A stretch of DNA of 64,000 nucleotides from Eonycteris spelaea (GCA_003508835.1 PUFA01000006.1:7316001-7380000); one strand, 5' to 3'. Counted from the first letter of the stretch, positions 36,801-49,527 are shown. Notes: generated by a model not told the origin, from the letters alone. Numbers and translations: made by a program.

Positions 36801-37924
36801 TCCTCCTTATTTGGAGTTAAATGGAAAAGGGAGTACATCTTACCAGTTGTTCTAATACAATTTCTGGAAGTCACTCTGATAGGACCAGCTAGTGTCACTA
36901 TCCATCTCTAAGCCCATACTGAATTGGCCAGGCTAAGACCATGTGCTGTGCCTTGGGAGCTGGCGATGGAACTTCCTGAGTCATATGACTGAGAGAGGGA
37001 GGAGTTGTTCCCCAAAGGAAAATTAGAGTCTTATTAGTGAGGGAGTGGAGCATGGCTGAGTGCAGTGCAGCCAGGATATGGACAGTGAGCCCTGGGTATG
37101 AGCAGGGAGCCCAGCAGATGAGGGAGAAGGCCTGTTTGGGCCCTGGCTCCATGCTGGCTCAGCCCCTCCCTGCAGTGGGGTGGGGGCAGGGAGAGCCCAA
37201 CAGACTAAGCAGAGGCATCAGCAAGAATAGATCTTGAAGTAGGGACGGAAGTGAACTCAATTAGACATAAGCAAGCCATTTGTCTCCAGGAAGTGACATT
37301 TAGTTTTCCCTGGAAGTCCCCAGATTAAGTGGTTTTGCAAAATGCTAAGGTGGAGGATGGATTTTTCAATGTGAGGAGAAAAAAACAGTAAGTCAATCCA
37401 ATTATGGAAATTTGTGTGGAGCACTGCTTCAGTGCCAGGCCCTGTGCTAGAAACTGTAGGGACTCAGGCCCTGATGTTATGGAGCTTAGGGCAGGATGAG
37501 AGGAATGAGATGAAGTTAGAGGAGACTAGTGCTGAGGGAAGAGGCCACTGAGTTGAGGAGGTTCGGAGTGGAGAAGATCTTGTCTGGACAGAACAGAAAG
37601 GGTAGACTTCATGGAAGAGGTGGTTGTATTGAGCCTGCGAGAATGAGTAAGGTTTACTTAGGCAGTCTGCCCTTAGGGGTGGGTGTGGAGGCTGGGCACA
37701 GATACCACCTGGCCTTATTCAGTCCAGCAGTGGGTACAGTTGAGCCTGGAGACACCACTTGTGCCCACATCTTGGAAGCAGATTGCTAAAGGTGTTTAGG
37801 AAGATTATGTCCCATGCCTCGTGATGTTACAGGGGCTGGGGCATGAAGAAAGGTGGCCTCTAGTTCAGGCTCCATAAGTCTCTACACCCATTCTGGGTTG
37901 GAGAGGGGCATGTGAGCATAGTCA

Positions 37925-38315
37925 GTGGGAACTTTCTCTCGGTGTATGCCTACTTTTGAATCTACCTGTGTATATGTATCTGTACACACACATCTTAGCT
38001 ACATGTTTACACATGTGTTTATCAGCCCAAGTGTAGTTCTGCCTTTATCAACACGCATGTGCATGTATACATATGTTCACATGTGTATACACATCTATGT
38101 GCATTTGCAGGTGTGTACAGCTAGGTGCACATGTCTGTGCCTAAGTGTGCCTAATGCCTTTGTCTGGACACGCGTGGCTGTGTCCATGCACATATCTCCA
38201 TGGCCACGTGTGTCTTCGTACCTGTGGCCATAGGCATGTGTATGCACGTGAGTCTGCAGATGTCTGTAGTTGTGTATACATGTGATACATGTGTGTTTTT
38301 GTGCCCCGGGGGCTC
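37925..38315 (+). promoter_or_regulatory. TG/CA-rich alternating tract before exon 4 with GCATG motifs
   Basis: Alternating purine-pyrimidine sequence (acacgcatgtgcatgtatac, tgttcacatgtgtatacaca) runs up to the exon 4 acceptor. GCATG, the RBFOX-binding core, occurs at 38055-38059, 38061-38065 and 38234-38238, the last about 80 bases before exon 4. A splicing role is inferred only. Confidence 0.35.
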
Positions 38316-38319
38316 TCAG

Positions 38320-38501
38320 GGCTCATCCGCCTGCAGGAGCTCATCATGGCCCCATCGAGATACAACATCCGCCTGAAGATCCGCCAGCTCCCCCTGGACT
38401 CTGATGACTCGCGCCCTCTGCTCAAGGAGATGAAGCGAGGCCGGGAATTCCGCATTATCTTCGACTGTAGCCACACCATGGCGGCCCAGATCCTCAAGCA
38501 G
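38320..38501 (+). CDS. GRIK3: GRIK3 exon 4 (amino-terminal domain, lobe 2)
   Basis: Encodes the part of the amino-terminal domain that crosses from lobe 1 to lobe 2. The first two bases complete a glycine codon; the frame then reads [20 protein letters not shown], continues through [11 protein letters not shown] and [16 protein letters not shown], and ends between codons. The acceptor is ggctctcag and the donor CAG|GTATGC. The length of 182 bp matches the family exon. A TG-rich, alternating purine-pyrimidine stretch of about 350 bp with GCATG motifs lies directly upstream, so this acceptor has little classical polypyrimidine tract. One leucine (QLPLDSDD) may differ from the isoleucine I recall in human GluK3; this is a conservative change. 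Confidence 0.95.
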
Positions 38502-40780
38502 GTATGCGAGCGCCAGCCAGCAGGAGGGATGCTTGGAATCTGCCTGCCACTTCTCCCACCCAACCCCTTCCCCACATCTAAACAGGATGTCAGCCAGATC
38601 TCGGTGTGACCCCAGTCTGTCTCTTTCTGGCCGTATGACCTTGGGTGCTTACTTCGCCTCTTCAAGTCTCCGTTTCGTGAGCAGCAGTGGTTCTTACAGT
38701 TCGAGTTGGTGTGAGGCTGGATTGACACGATGGATGAGCAGCCACAGCCAGACTGCATGCAGGGAGGGCGTTGAGTAAATGCTGGTTTCCATGCCACCGT
38801 CTGGGAGATAGGAGCTGCCAAGAGGGGCCTGAAGCCACACGAGACAGAACGCTTCAGGAAGCATAGAAGGGCCTGGGAATCTCAAGAACAACCCCTAGAG
38901 TTCCTCACTGCCCCTTCCGGTGACTAATCCCTGTAGCCTGTGGCATTTGCTGTTACTCTCCCATTGCTAGGAAGTTTATTAAGGTTCATTGCACCATCTG
39001 CTCAGCTCTGCAGAGACCGTGGGGGAGGAGAATGGCTCCCAGTCCTGGATGGGCCCTGGTCCCAGTACAGAGCCCAGCATGGCCTCCTGGCAATGAGAAC
39101 CGAGCTCTGCCAGCCACCTAAGAAATAAACAGCGAAACCCTCCAAGCCCTTCCGAGGTACCACAGCAAAACCAAAACACTCTGATTGGAGCCAGTGTTTT
39201 GTGTAAAAGGAGATGATGTGGTTCCAGAAGTGTCCCTGGTGATTGGAGGAGGCATTCTGGGGGGACTCTGACACATGACCCCATGAGGGGACACAGGGAG
39301 TGCAGGAGAGGAGGTGCTGCGTCGGGGAACGGGGGAGGATAGGAGCTGTTTTTAGGCCTGGAAGGCTATTCAAGTCCCAGCCTTCAGCTGGGCCCTGCAA
39401 AAGGTGTCCAAGCAAATGGCAGCCTCTGTCTCCCTCCGAGGAAGCCCCATACCAGGCTCCTACACACAGTGGTTAAAAAGCTCGTCGGAGAATCTGAATC
39501 TTGTTTCTGCCAAGGACAAGTGGCCCTGGAGTCATGCCCTGCTCTGATGGACTGAGTGGTCCCTACATCACATGGTTATGGAGGATTCGGTGGGGTGAGG
39601 CAGGAAAGAGTTCATCCCAGTGCCAGTGAACGTTCCCCAGAAATGCCTTAACCCCCACCCTCCCAGCCAGATCTGCCCAGCATGTCCCTTCTCCCCCACT
39701 GTGTGTAACAATAATAATGACAACCACAGCTTGATCTACTGAGGAGTCACTCCGACCCAGGTACACGCAAGTCCTCACTTACTACACCCTGGGAAGTGAG
39801 GACAGTTGTCATGCCCCGTTGACAGGTGAGGAAACTGAGGCCCCCAGGGAAAGTAATGGGCCTGAGGCCATCGAGACTGCAAGTCAAAATTTACTCCAAG
39901 GTCTGTCTGACTCAAAAACATCTAGAATTAAAAACGAAGATTCTGGGCTTAGCTAAACATTGACCTAACCAAAGGTAAGCATGTCCGCTTACTGAGAACG
40001 TCTCTGAACCTTCGCCCTGTGGATGCAGCTTGGAAATCACCAAGAGGGAAAGAAAATTGCAGCATTTTCTAAGTGTACTTGACCCAGTGACATTTTTCCC
40101 CCAGAGCACTTTGTGGGCCCAGCCTCCTGAAGAACTCTGTAGAAAACTCATTATGGTCATTAATGCCATAGACTATAGGCCTCGAATAAAATACACAAAA
40201 TGTATACAGTGTAGACATCACAATGTTATGTAGTGATTCCGCAGCAGCCACGTGGCTTGCTTTGTGGTCAGCCCTCCCCCAGAGGCTGAGACTGAGGACC
40301 GACCTGCCTCCTGGGCCCGACAGGGCTGTGGGGCCAGGCTCTCCCACACCTCTCTCTAGGGCCTGGACACCGAGCTCAGCTGAGTGAACAGTCAGGACAC
40401 TAAGAAGGCATCTGGGCTGATTCCATCAGCTTTGCTCTAAGTGTGGAAGGCCCAGAGATGCGTCCTAAAAAGAGGGAACGTCCAGGTCCTGCCCAACCCT
40501 TTAGAATTTGGAATCTTAGAAGAATGTGGCCCAAGAGTCTGCATTTTAATTTGCCCCAAGTGATTTTACTGCTCAGTCCCGTGTGAAATTCACTGCCGCC
40601 TGCCAGCCAGTCATTGTCACCATTCAGAGGGGGTCTCAGAGAACATGCCATTCCAAGCGGCCAGCATCCTCTTACCCAATGTCAGTCTGTCCTGCTGCCC
40701 AGGCCTCGCCCCTAGCATGGTGAGGAGGTGGGGGCTGCTCCGGTGTTCCCTGAGGTTGCTGACACTCTGCTCTCCCGCAG
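38502..40780 (+). other. GRIK3: GRIK3 intron 4
   Basis: A 2.3-kb intron between codons. The first part has MIR-like sequence (about 38.60-38.79 kb). A fragment near 40.50-40.60 kb resembles MER5-type miniature transposons. Nothing else stands out. Confidence 0.88.
38600..38790 (+). repeat. MIR SINE, strongly diverged
   Basis: gtatgaccttgggtgcttac, ttcaagtctccgtttcgtga and gcgttgagtaaatgctggtt in MIR order. Confidence 0.5.
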
Positions 40781-40834
40781 GCCATGGCCATGGGCATGAT
40801 GACTGAGTACTACCACTTCATCTTCACCACTCTG
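40781..40834 (+). CDS. GRIK3: GRIK3 exon 5 (short 54-bp exon)
   Basis: This small exon encodes 18 residues, AMAMGMMTEYYHFIFTTL, inside lobe 2 of the amino-terminal domain. The 54-bp length is a conserved feature of GRIK genes, and the MGMMTEYYH core is shared by GluK1, GluK2 and GluK3. Both ends fall between codons, so skipping it would keep the frame while removing a structural segment. The acceptor is tctcccgcag and the donor is CTG|GTAACG, a weaker donor than the GTGAGT sites of exons 2 and 7. Confidence 0.94.
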
Positions 40835-41029
40835 GTAACGTACCTCCGGGTCCTGACATGGGGTGGGGTGGGACTCCCCTAGAACAAGGTCAGCCCAGTG
40901 GGGCAGGAGCTGTAGCTAGAAGAGATCCAGGCTGGATGTGTCTTCCTAAGGTTGTAGATGGGGCCCTAGGTAAGGGCCCAAAGATGTCTTTGTGGCCCAC
41001 CCGCGTGGAGAAGTAGCTTTTTGTTGTAA

Positions 41030-41266
41030 CTAAGGGCAGGGACTCTAGAACCTGCCAGTGTGAACAGAAGCCCCTCTGCTAACTGGCCATGAGACCTTGG
41101 GGAAGTCATTTAACGTCCCTGACTCAGTTTCTTCCTCTGCAAAATGGGCACGGTAATGGCGTCTACCTCCTAGGATGGTTGTGAGGACTCAGTGAGGTAA
41201 TAGAGTAAATGCTGAGAGCAGTGCCTGGTTCATGTAAGAACGATACAAGCATTAGCTGTCATCAGG
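41030..41266 (+). repeat. MIR SINE, near full length
   Basis: The most complete MIR in the window: gcagggactctagaacctgc, ggccatgagaccttggggaa, actcagtttcttcctctgca, gttgtgaggactcagtgagg and ataatagagtaaatg-type tail through cattagctgtcat. Confidence 0.85.
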
Positions 41267-43004
41267 ATGCCAGCCCTAGCTCTTAGCCCACACCTCACGC
41301 AGGCCTCAGGCCTCTCATAACAAACAGGAATGGCCACTTTGGATTCCTGTAGCATCCACCTCGAAGTTTGCCTGTCACTGCCATCCAGGCCAGCCCACCT
41401 GCAGGCTCCAGATGGGTCCTGTCCAAACTCTGAGACCATTTAAGGCCATTTAAACCCATTAGGATAATTAGTTATGGACTGAGATCAGCAGAATAAAGAG
41501 ATTCCTGTGCCAAAGGGGCACCGACACCCAGACACCCTGCCTTGGAGCCAGATGCCTTCCAACCTCACTGGGGCCCTGGGTGGACTCCTCCACCCAGCCC
41601 AGGTCTGAGGCGAGTGACGGCATCGCTAACCACCCTGTCGCTGAAACAGGCTCCTGCAGTCTGCATCGCCTTGCTGCTGCGGCCCTCTGACTAAGTGCCT
41701 TCGTTTATCCAGCACCCAGTTAATGTGCCCAGCCCTGTGCTCAGCTGAGTATCTCAAGACGACTGGCACTGGGGCCCTTCCCTCAGGGAGTTTGCACCCT
41801 GTCCGGTCTGCCTCTCTATGTCTAGCTCATAGAGCAAGCTTGTACCATCACAGGCCTGGACAGATGGCCTGGGGCACAGCAGAAGGAGATACCAGGTGCT
41901 GAGGGCCTGGTAGAAGGTGGGAAATTTGAGGCCGGCTTTACAGGAAAGCAGATGCTTGAACTGGGCCTCCAAGGATCAGTAGGAGTTCACCGAGGAGAGG
42001 GAGGAAGGGTATGCCATGCAGAGGGAAGAGCGTAAGCCAAGGACAGACGAGTGTAAGCAAAGGCCAAGAGGCAGGTCAGCTCTTCAGTGGAGTGCTGGAG
42101 CTGGCTCGCTCTGGCTGATTGCAAGAGCTAATTGTGTTCACCACTTCTCGGCTCTACATTCAGTGACGTAACATAGGTAGCTTGAAATCAGCCGCAGGGG
42201 GAGTGTTCATACCACAGAAGCTAGCAAAAGCTACACATGAGGGATTTTACCTCCTCTCTCTTGAGAGCCGGTTATTAAGCATTTAGCAGCACACCACTGC
42301 TTGTCACCCTCCCTCCGCCCCCCACCCACCAAAACCTGCACCCGTGGCAGAATTCAGGAGCCACCCTGCGCATTCTCCTGATCCAGAGCTCAGAACTGGG
42401 GACCTGCCAGGGGCCATGTAGGGAGAAAAGGATCCTGGAAGCTGGTGACTGAGACCAGGCACCTTCTTTCCCTAGTTTCTTCTGGATTTCTACCCACCTA
42501 AGCTGGCTTCTTCCAACCATGCTGTATCCTGGAAAGTCACTGGAAGCTTGGAGGATGAGGTTCCTGATAGTCTATCTATTTGGAGCTGGGAACAGGCTAG
42601 AGGATTAAGTCTGGGAAGGTAGGGTGGGGCACATTCCAGGGGCCCAAGGCCCTGTCCTCAGCATGGCAACCCCGTCTATCCCATCTTGGGCTCCCAGAGT
42701 GCTACGACCAATTTCTGGGCCGTTGGGGGTCCCAACAAGCCCCGTGTCAGTAGCTCAACACATTCTTCTCACACTTGAATCCTGCTGGCTCACGTCCCTG
42801 AGTCCTTATCATTCTGAGCTGCTGTGACAAAGCCCTAGAACCCATGATAGGAAAATAAAAGGGAAGGACAAGGGGGCACTGCGTGCAGGAGCAGGCGCAT
42901 TGCCCAGGACTGCTGAGGGCCAATGCAGACCATGCCCATCCACCCTCCACATTACTTTCCAGCGCAGTGAGAGGAGAGCAGCCCTCAGAGGCACAGGGAA
43001 GGAT

Positions 43005-43130
43005 CAGAGTTTCTGCTCCACCACCTCTTAGCCATGCGCGTGGGCAGATTACTTAACCTCCCCACTCCTGTTTCCCTGTCTGTGAAGTGGAAGTAAGTAG
43101 TTGAGATGCCTCAGGGCCTCAGATGTCTCA
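43005..43130 (+). repeat. MIR SINE fragment
   Basis: tgggcagattacttaacctc, cctgtttccctgtctgtgaa and tggaagtaagtagttgagat. Confidence 0.6.
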
Positions 43131-44394
43131 TTGGCCTTTTTTGATTTTACGGAACAGAGCTCATTCAAGTAACCTCAAGTCATTAGGAGTTCAAGAATGA
43201 ACCACTGGGCCAAAAGAGCAGACTAGGAGGGTGGTTTGTTCTAGATCCAAAGTGACTCTAGACATGATGGGATGATGCTTCCAACCCTCTGCACTGAGAC
43301 TCAGTTAGGGTCTCCCCTTTCTCTCTCCCTCCCATGGCGCCCACCCCCACTCTTGGTCTCTCCTTCTTCCTCGAAGCCGTCATCCCTGGAAACTTTAGCA
43401 CATTACAGCTGCCCTGGGCCCATCACATCCCAACTGACCATCCAGTCCGCCTCTGCCACTTCTTACCACCTCTTTCTCTGAGCGTTACCCACCTTTCCCA
43501 GGCCAAATTGCTGACCAGCCAAGCAGCAGTCAGGGTCTCTCAACAGGGCGTCATATAGGCATTTGGATCTGGACAATTCATCAATCCAGAATGCCCTGTC
43601 CCCACTGACTAATTTCCAAGCTTGGTGACAAATAAATAAATGCCACCCCACATTTCCAAATGTCCCCAAAGTAGGGGCTGGGTCATCAGCCAGATTATGG
43701 AAGCCACGCACAGGTGACCGACCACCCCTTGGCCAATTGGCTGAGGTCTGTTGGTGGAAGAGGAGTGCAGTGCACTCACAAAACCCAAGACATGGTCACC
43801 AGGCTGAAGGTGTGGGTCACTGGGAAGTTCCTTCAGAAGCGGCAGGAATGAAATCCACACATCTTACTCACCCACCCTGAGTATGGCCCATTCTGTCCCC
43901 AAAAGGGCCTGCGATTAAGCCTTCTCTGGGCCTTGTTCCCAATCCCAGCTCCACACAATCAATTAAAACCATCTCCACCTGGTTCACACCTTCTTTCAAG
44001 GCCAGAGGGGGTGTCCCTTCAAGGGCCAGTAGGGCCTAAAGCTTTGGACCCACAGCCCTACAACCTGGCCTGACTTTCCAGGCAAGACTCTGGAGAAGGC
44101 ACCACTCCAGTACCCTCCACATTGATGCCATTGCTGAACTGGGGACAAGACTGGAGTTCTTGGAGGGAGGCATATGGCAGTATCTAGGCATCCTGAGCCT
44201 TCTTCTAGACCCTGACAGTGTCCACTTCTCTTAATTTTTTTTCCTTAATTCAATCATTCATTTATTCACTTATCCAGCAGCCATATACAGATTTCTCAAG
44301 GTGTCGTAGGTACTGAGCTAGACATTCGGGTGGGGAGGGGTATATAGAGATGGATCCAATACAATCTTACCAGCTAGTAAGCTTGCTTCGTGCA

Positions 44395-44500
44395 TATAAG
44401 GATCAAGGACCCTGCCTGACTCACCTCTACATCTCTAGTGCCCAAATAGTGCCTGGTACATGATAGGTGCTCATGAATACTTGAATGAATCAATCAGTAA
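44395..44500 (+). repeat. L2 LINE 3' end
   Basis: tgactcacctctacatctct, tagtgcctggtacatgatag and acttgaatgaatcaatcag. Confidence 0.65.
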
Positions 44501-44564
44501 TGAATGACTACAATATAAAGTAGAAAGTAATCAGTGAAATTAGCAACATTCTCATCATAGCAAC

Positions 44565-44800
44565 AGTTAAGACCATGGACTCTGGGTGCCAGTCTGTCTG
44601 CCTGAGTTAGAATTGAGATTCTTGCACTTCCTTGGGTAGGTTACTTTACCTCTCCGTGCCTCATTTCCCCACTCTGTAAAACTGCACAATAACAGTACTA
44701 CTTATAGGATGGTTATGCTGAGTATTGAATATGTTGACATCAGTAAAGTGCTTAGAAAAGTGGTTGGCATCTAGTTCTCTGTAAGAGCTAAATCAATTAA
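44565..44800 (+). repeat. MIR SINE, near full length
   Basis: gaccatggactctgggtgcc, tccttgggtaggttacttta, cctcatttccccactctgta and agtaaagtgcttagaaaagt. Confidence 0.8.
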
Positions 44801-45849
44801 TGAAATAAGTTCCTACTTATGTTTACTGTGTACTCAACATACTTCATCTCATCCACAATCCAATTCTCCGAGGGAGGTAAGTCTCTCCCAGTTTTACAGA
44901 AAAGTAGAAACTGAGGCTCAGAGAGGTGACTCAACAAGAAAGGGGCAGAGCAAGAATTGTCACTGGCTGGTAGCTGTCCAGCTCCAAGCCCTCTGCTGAA
45001 GCCTGTCAAGCTGCAGGAAGTGTTGACTGGCCTCCTCTGGCGGGATCTGATTCCACATAGCTGGCCTCAATGGTCCAGGCCTGGTGATTGACACTAATAG
45101 GGGCAATGGAGCCTCCACAAATCCCAGCAGCACCCACACTTCACAGTTTCCAAAGCCCTTTTTTCCACATCACTGATTTTCCTCTTCACAGAGGAGAGTT
45201 TGCGCTCCCTGTTGATTGATGGGGACACCTGGAACCAGAGAGGTTAAATGACCTGCCCAGAGCCTCACAGCAGATCAGTGATAGAGCCCTTTGCTCCTGA
45301 CCTCTGGTCTAGCCCATGGCTGTTCCAGCCCACTGCCCTCCCTCTCCTGACTTCTCAGAAGGTCAGGGGGAGTAGATCCCTCCAGGGAAACACCGCCCCT
45401 GCAATGCAAACAGTTCTGCAGTGGAGTATGTGAGGGAGAGGCTGCCAGGGTATCTCCCAGCAATGCCCCCCCACATGCCAGGGCATTAGCTGTGTCCCCT
45501 GGGTCCTCTCCCCCAGCCCACATTCTGATTCCAGCTCCAATTCCAGGACACTCTTCCCAGCCCTTGGCTTAGGCATCTACCTGGTAATTCTGCCTCTGCC
45601 TATTGGTCTGTCATGGCCGTATTAAGAAGGCAGGAGCATCTGGCATTTCTCTCCTTCCCTTTAGGAAATCCATGTCACCAACTCCACCTCTAAAAAATTC
45701 TCCAAACTTGCTTCTCCCACGCAGAAGACATTTTAATTACCCCAACTGCCATTATCTGTTCCAGCCAGCTTTGAGCCATTTCCAGATAACCCCACGTTAA
45801 TCAGCACCAGCTGAGCCCCTGGTACATGTCATGTGTAGGTAAAAAGCCT

Positions 45850-46060
45850 GGAGGTGAAAAAAAAAATTATAATAAATTAATAGATAAGCAATCACAATTA
45901 ATGCCACTTCCCGGCAATAACAGTTATATCATGGGGAAGATATTTTCATCTGTCATTCCTTAAGGCGATGTTTTCCGAGCTTCAGCTTCTACCCAGTCAG
46001 ACCCATGGGGTGCTAATGAATTAGTCTATTATGTTATGCTGAATGTTTCTAAAAGGTCCC
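45850..46060. promoter_or_regulatory. Candidate conserved non-coding block
   Basis: aataaattaatagataagca, atcacaattaatgccacttc and tgctaatgaattagtctatt; unique sequence in the middle of intron 5. Confidence 0.35.
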
Positions 46061-47029
46061 TCGTTGATGCTGAATTCAGTGTGTCAACATTTGGCATGGA
46101 GAACAGCAACTTTTTGCCAAGCAGCAAGGTTGTGCACAGTTCACTATGTACCGCATTTGGGGTCTCAGCCTGGGGCAGTTGGGATACAAAAAAAAAAAAA
46201 ATTGGAGCTGGTCAAAGAGGCCTCTTTCCCAGCTCCCTGTTGTTGCTGCCCTCATGTCACAGGCGCACACTTGGTGCTCCAAGCCCTACAGCACGTTGCA
46301 GCCAAGCCCAGGCTTAGGCGACAGGGAAGAAGGTGACCCCAGCACTGACGCCCCATCACGCCCCCACCAGGCTGTGATTGTCTGCGGTGCGTAAATGTCA
46401 ACAGACCAAAGGTGGTATCTGGAAACTGGTTACCAGCACCCAAGCCCCCAGGAAAGGCAGAGATGCCACCTTTCCCAGTGAGTCCAGGTGGCCTCTGGAA
46501 TCACAGAGGCCCTAGGCAAGCTAGTGCTTTGGCATCTTTCAGGCCTTAGATGTCAGATGCACACTGAATTGGAGAAGAAGCTGATCGCCGTGCAGGGGAA
46601 GAGCGAGGAGGGCATTCCTGGGGGCAGAGTTCATCTCCTCTTCCACGCAACAGCTGTCTAGCTCCTGCCCCAAACCTGCAGACACGGCTTTGCAAAACAA
46701 AACCCCTCTATGTCCTCAGACTCGCAGCCTCACACCAGGCAATTTACCAAACCGCTCCTAACTTCCAGCCCCATAGAGAGCTCCACCCCGAGGAGTATGA
46801 GAAGCACTGGTCTCTCTACCCCAGACGCTTGCCAGTCCGTTTAGGTGCCCCAGAATGCTATTCAGCAGTCTGAACTTAATTTCTACTTTGGTTGACAGGA
46901 GTATTTGGCTCATAGCAGAGATCGACGCCACACAGACAATTGTTTTCAATGCGATAAAATCCCAAAGGCCCCAGGATAAGAGCAGAAGTACCCCTGACCC
47001 ACTCTGTCATGCATGTGCAAAGGAGCAGT

Positions 47030-47400
47030 CGGGAGGCTTCCCAGAAGAGGTGACACTTGAGCTCAATCTCAGAATAACCCACCGAGAAGGGTTGAGAAGA
47101 TAGGTGCTCCAGCCTGGGGGTAGAACACACTCAAAAGCACCGGCTTGGGGATGAGCTGCGTCATGGGGACAGGGGCCAGCGAGGAATGGGAAAGGGGGAT
47201 GCAAGTCATTCAGTGTTCCTGGGCAAAAAATAGGAGGGAATGGGAACGAAAGTGAGGCCAGAGGGGTCAAAAGCTTTGTAAACTATGCTAAGGAATGTGC
47301 GCTTTATGCTGAGAAGGCAAGAAGGAGCCATTGAATTACCTTAAGCAGGATTTATTGTTCAGAAAGACCCCTCTGAATGCTGTGTGCGGGGTGACAGTGA
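47030..47400 (+). repeat. Diverged interspersed repeat (same kind as 31.8 kb)
   Basis: cagaagaggtgacacttgag, gctttgtaaactatgctaag, ggagccattgaattacctta and agaaagacccctctgaatgc follow the internal order of the repeat at 31835-32880. Confidence 0.45.
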
Positions 47401-48759
47401 TGTCTGGTGGTTGTGAACTAAGGGCTGAGGAGAGCACGCATTTTCATAGGGCAGGGGATGTGATGCCATTGCTTGCTCTCTGTTTAACCTTGAGCAAAAG
47501 ACCTAACCTCAGTTTAACCTCAGCTTAATGGTGCAGAATGTGAGTCCTGAGGGCTCAAGCCATGGAGAGACAGGTATAGTGTTCCCAGCCACTCTCTCCC
47601 AGCATGGGATGGAGGACTGAGTCTTCAGACCTAGGATGGCCTGGGGTCAGGGTGGAAGGCCATCTTTATGAGAGGAGAGGGTGGAGAAGAATAGACAGTA
47701 GATAAGGAGGGGCTCCGACAAGGACCTTGAGATTTGTTTTCCCTGCTCGTGGGATGGTGCCATTCTACAGTGTCAAAGTATATTTTTTCAAAAACTAAAA
47801 ACATAGAGTAGAGAATGAAACATGTGTCAAAGATGTATCCCACTCAACGAGGCACCAGCAGGAGGCAATGCTGGCTCAAAAAGCGTTTGAGGGCTTGCGT
47901 GTTTGGGTATATGGAGGGGAAAAACATAGAATAAGGCTGTTAGGTTAAATACAAAACAGATTAGCATCCTACGGGCAATAAAACCTCAACCCTGCAGATT
48001 ATCTTTTTTATGGACAAAAATCTACACGTGAACTCAGAGTCTGTGCCTTTCACCAGTAGCTGAGAGTGAAGTCAAACCCAGGCGTGTGGTCAGGGAGAAC
48101 CATTTAATCTTGGGCGGGCCAGGAAACCATGTCCCATAGGACATTGAAAGGACATGCTGCTCTCCTTCCTTATTTCCAAGTTTGGGGTGGATTTTCTTAG
48201 CAGATGAAGCTCTGCTCTGCTCCTGTGTGACCACACTATCGCCCCCACCCCCAGTGCCATCTCTTTTCAGCTTAGCACCTGGCTTCTCCCTCTGTATCCA
48301 ACCCCACCTCCCTGGAGCTAAAGGGAGGGGCTGCAACTGGGCTGCCCCAGGGATTAAGGCCTTAAACCTGGGCCTGCCCATTACGTCAGACTGGATGTGA
48401 CTCACCCCAGATGGATAGGCCGACTGCTGGTCAGCTGCTCCTGGGGGCGAGGAGGCCCTGGCTCGTCATGCTGGGGACGAGGGGAGAGACGAGGGCAAGG
48501 GTAGTAGTGTTCTTTGAGTCCCAGGTAGAGAAGACTTTTAAAATATCCTTTTGGGGGGAATAAAATACTTCCTTCAGCCTCCTTCTGAATAACTTGCAGA
48601 TGCTGAGACCCAGTGCCACAAGGTGGACCTCTCCCATCGGAGGAAATGACCATTATGGCCATTATCAAGCTTTGTTGATGTTTGAGGCTGGGCGTTTTGT
48701 ATGAACTGCTTCACCAGGTCCTGTAAAGGAGGCACAGTCCCCGTTCCATAGATGATGAA

Positions 48760-49088
48760 ATGAACAAACAAAGCAGAAAAAAAACTCATAGATACAGAGA
48801 ACATTTTGACGAGTCCCAGATTAGGGGTGGGATGGAGAAGATGGGTGAAGGGGGGAGGGGATTAAGAGGTCATATTGTAGTTACAAAAGAGTTATGAGCG
48901 TATAGAGTATAGCATGGGGAATATCGTCAATAATATTGTAATAACTATGTATGGTGTCAGATGGCTACTGGATTTATTGGGGTGATCAATTCATAAGTTA
49001 TATAAATGCTGATCACTGTGTTGTACACCTGAAACTAATATAATATTTTATGTCAACTATAATTGAATAATAAAAAATTTCTTTTTAA
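48760..49088 (+). mobile_element. Truncated younger L1 3' end
   Basis: Less diverged than the other L1 pieces. It starts around aaaaactcatagatacagag and ends tgttgtacacctgaaactaa, tataatattttatgtcaact, gaataataaaaaattt. This tail is typical of L1 families in horses, carnivores, bats and relatives and supports a laurasiatherian source. It lies about 270 bp upstream of exon 6. Confidence 0.8.
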
Positions 49089-49353
49089 AGAATCCGGAGG
49101 CAAAAAAATAACAGGCTGAGCAATTTGCCTGAGGCCTGGCAGTGTGTAGGGTCAGCCACCAGGTAGACAGGTGTTCAGTCAAGTCCAAGTTCAGTGCTCT
49201 TGTGAGGGCTCCATCATCACCGGCTTCACCTCCTGCAGGGCTCTGCAGGGAGCTGCAGCGAGGGCGGGGGGGGGGGCGCAACTAAGGAGTGCAGGGGAGT
49301 GGCTGGAGCTCATGGTAGACACACCTTTATGTACATGAACCTCTCTCTTTCAG

Positions 49354-49527
49354 GATCTTTATGCGTTAGACCTGGAGCCCTACCGCTACTCGGGGGTGAA
49401 CCTGACAGGGTTCCGGATTCTCAATGTAGACAACCCTCATGTCTCGGCCATCGTGGAGAAGTGGTCCATGGAGCGGCTGCAAGCGGCTCCCCGGGCCGAG
49501 TCCGGCCTGTTGGACGGAGTGATGATG
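49354..49527 (+). CDS. GRIK3: GRIK3 exon 6 (amino-terminal domain, lobe 2)
   Basis: Encodes 58 residues of lobe 2, from [19 protein letters not shown] through [20 protein letters not shown] to SGLLDGVMM. One N-glycosylation sequon, NLT, is present. [10 protein letters not shown] separates it from GluK2 (NTENTQVSSI). The acceptor is ctctctctttcag and the donor is ATG|GTATGG; both ends fall between codons and 174 bp is the family length. An alanine (PRAESG) stands where I recall serine in human GluK3. A long pyrimidine tract begins about 35 bp after the donor, and a younger L1 3' end lies about 270 bp upstream. Confidence 0.95.

Larger units (their letters stand above)
33530..38319 (+). other. 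GRIK3: GRIK3 intron 3
   Basis: A 4.8-kb intron that splits a glycine codon after its first base. It contains an L2 end at 34.4 kb, a MIR at 35.3 kb, a 196-bp GAAA/GGAA tract inside a diverged repeat at 36.4 kb, and a TG-rich stretch running up to exon 4. The stretch 35.5-36.35 kb shows nothing recognisable. Confidence 0.9.
40835..49353 (+). other. GRIK3: GRIK3 intron 5
   Basis: An 8.5-kb intron between codons. It contains MIR copies at 41.03, 43.0 and 44.57 kb, an L2 end at 44.4 kb, a TAAT-rich, repeat-poor block at 45.85-46.06 kb, a diverged repeat at 47.0-47.4 kb and a younger L1 3' end at 48.76-49.09 kb. A G run of about 12 bases lies at 49266-49277, shortly before exon 6. Confidence 0.9.

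Noticed and set aside
38141..38821. 226-codon open frame on the - strand overlapping exon 4
   Set aside because: It is the shadow of a GC-rich conserved exon and the TG tract; the + strand is the coding one.
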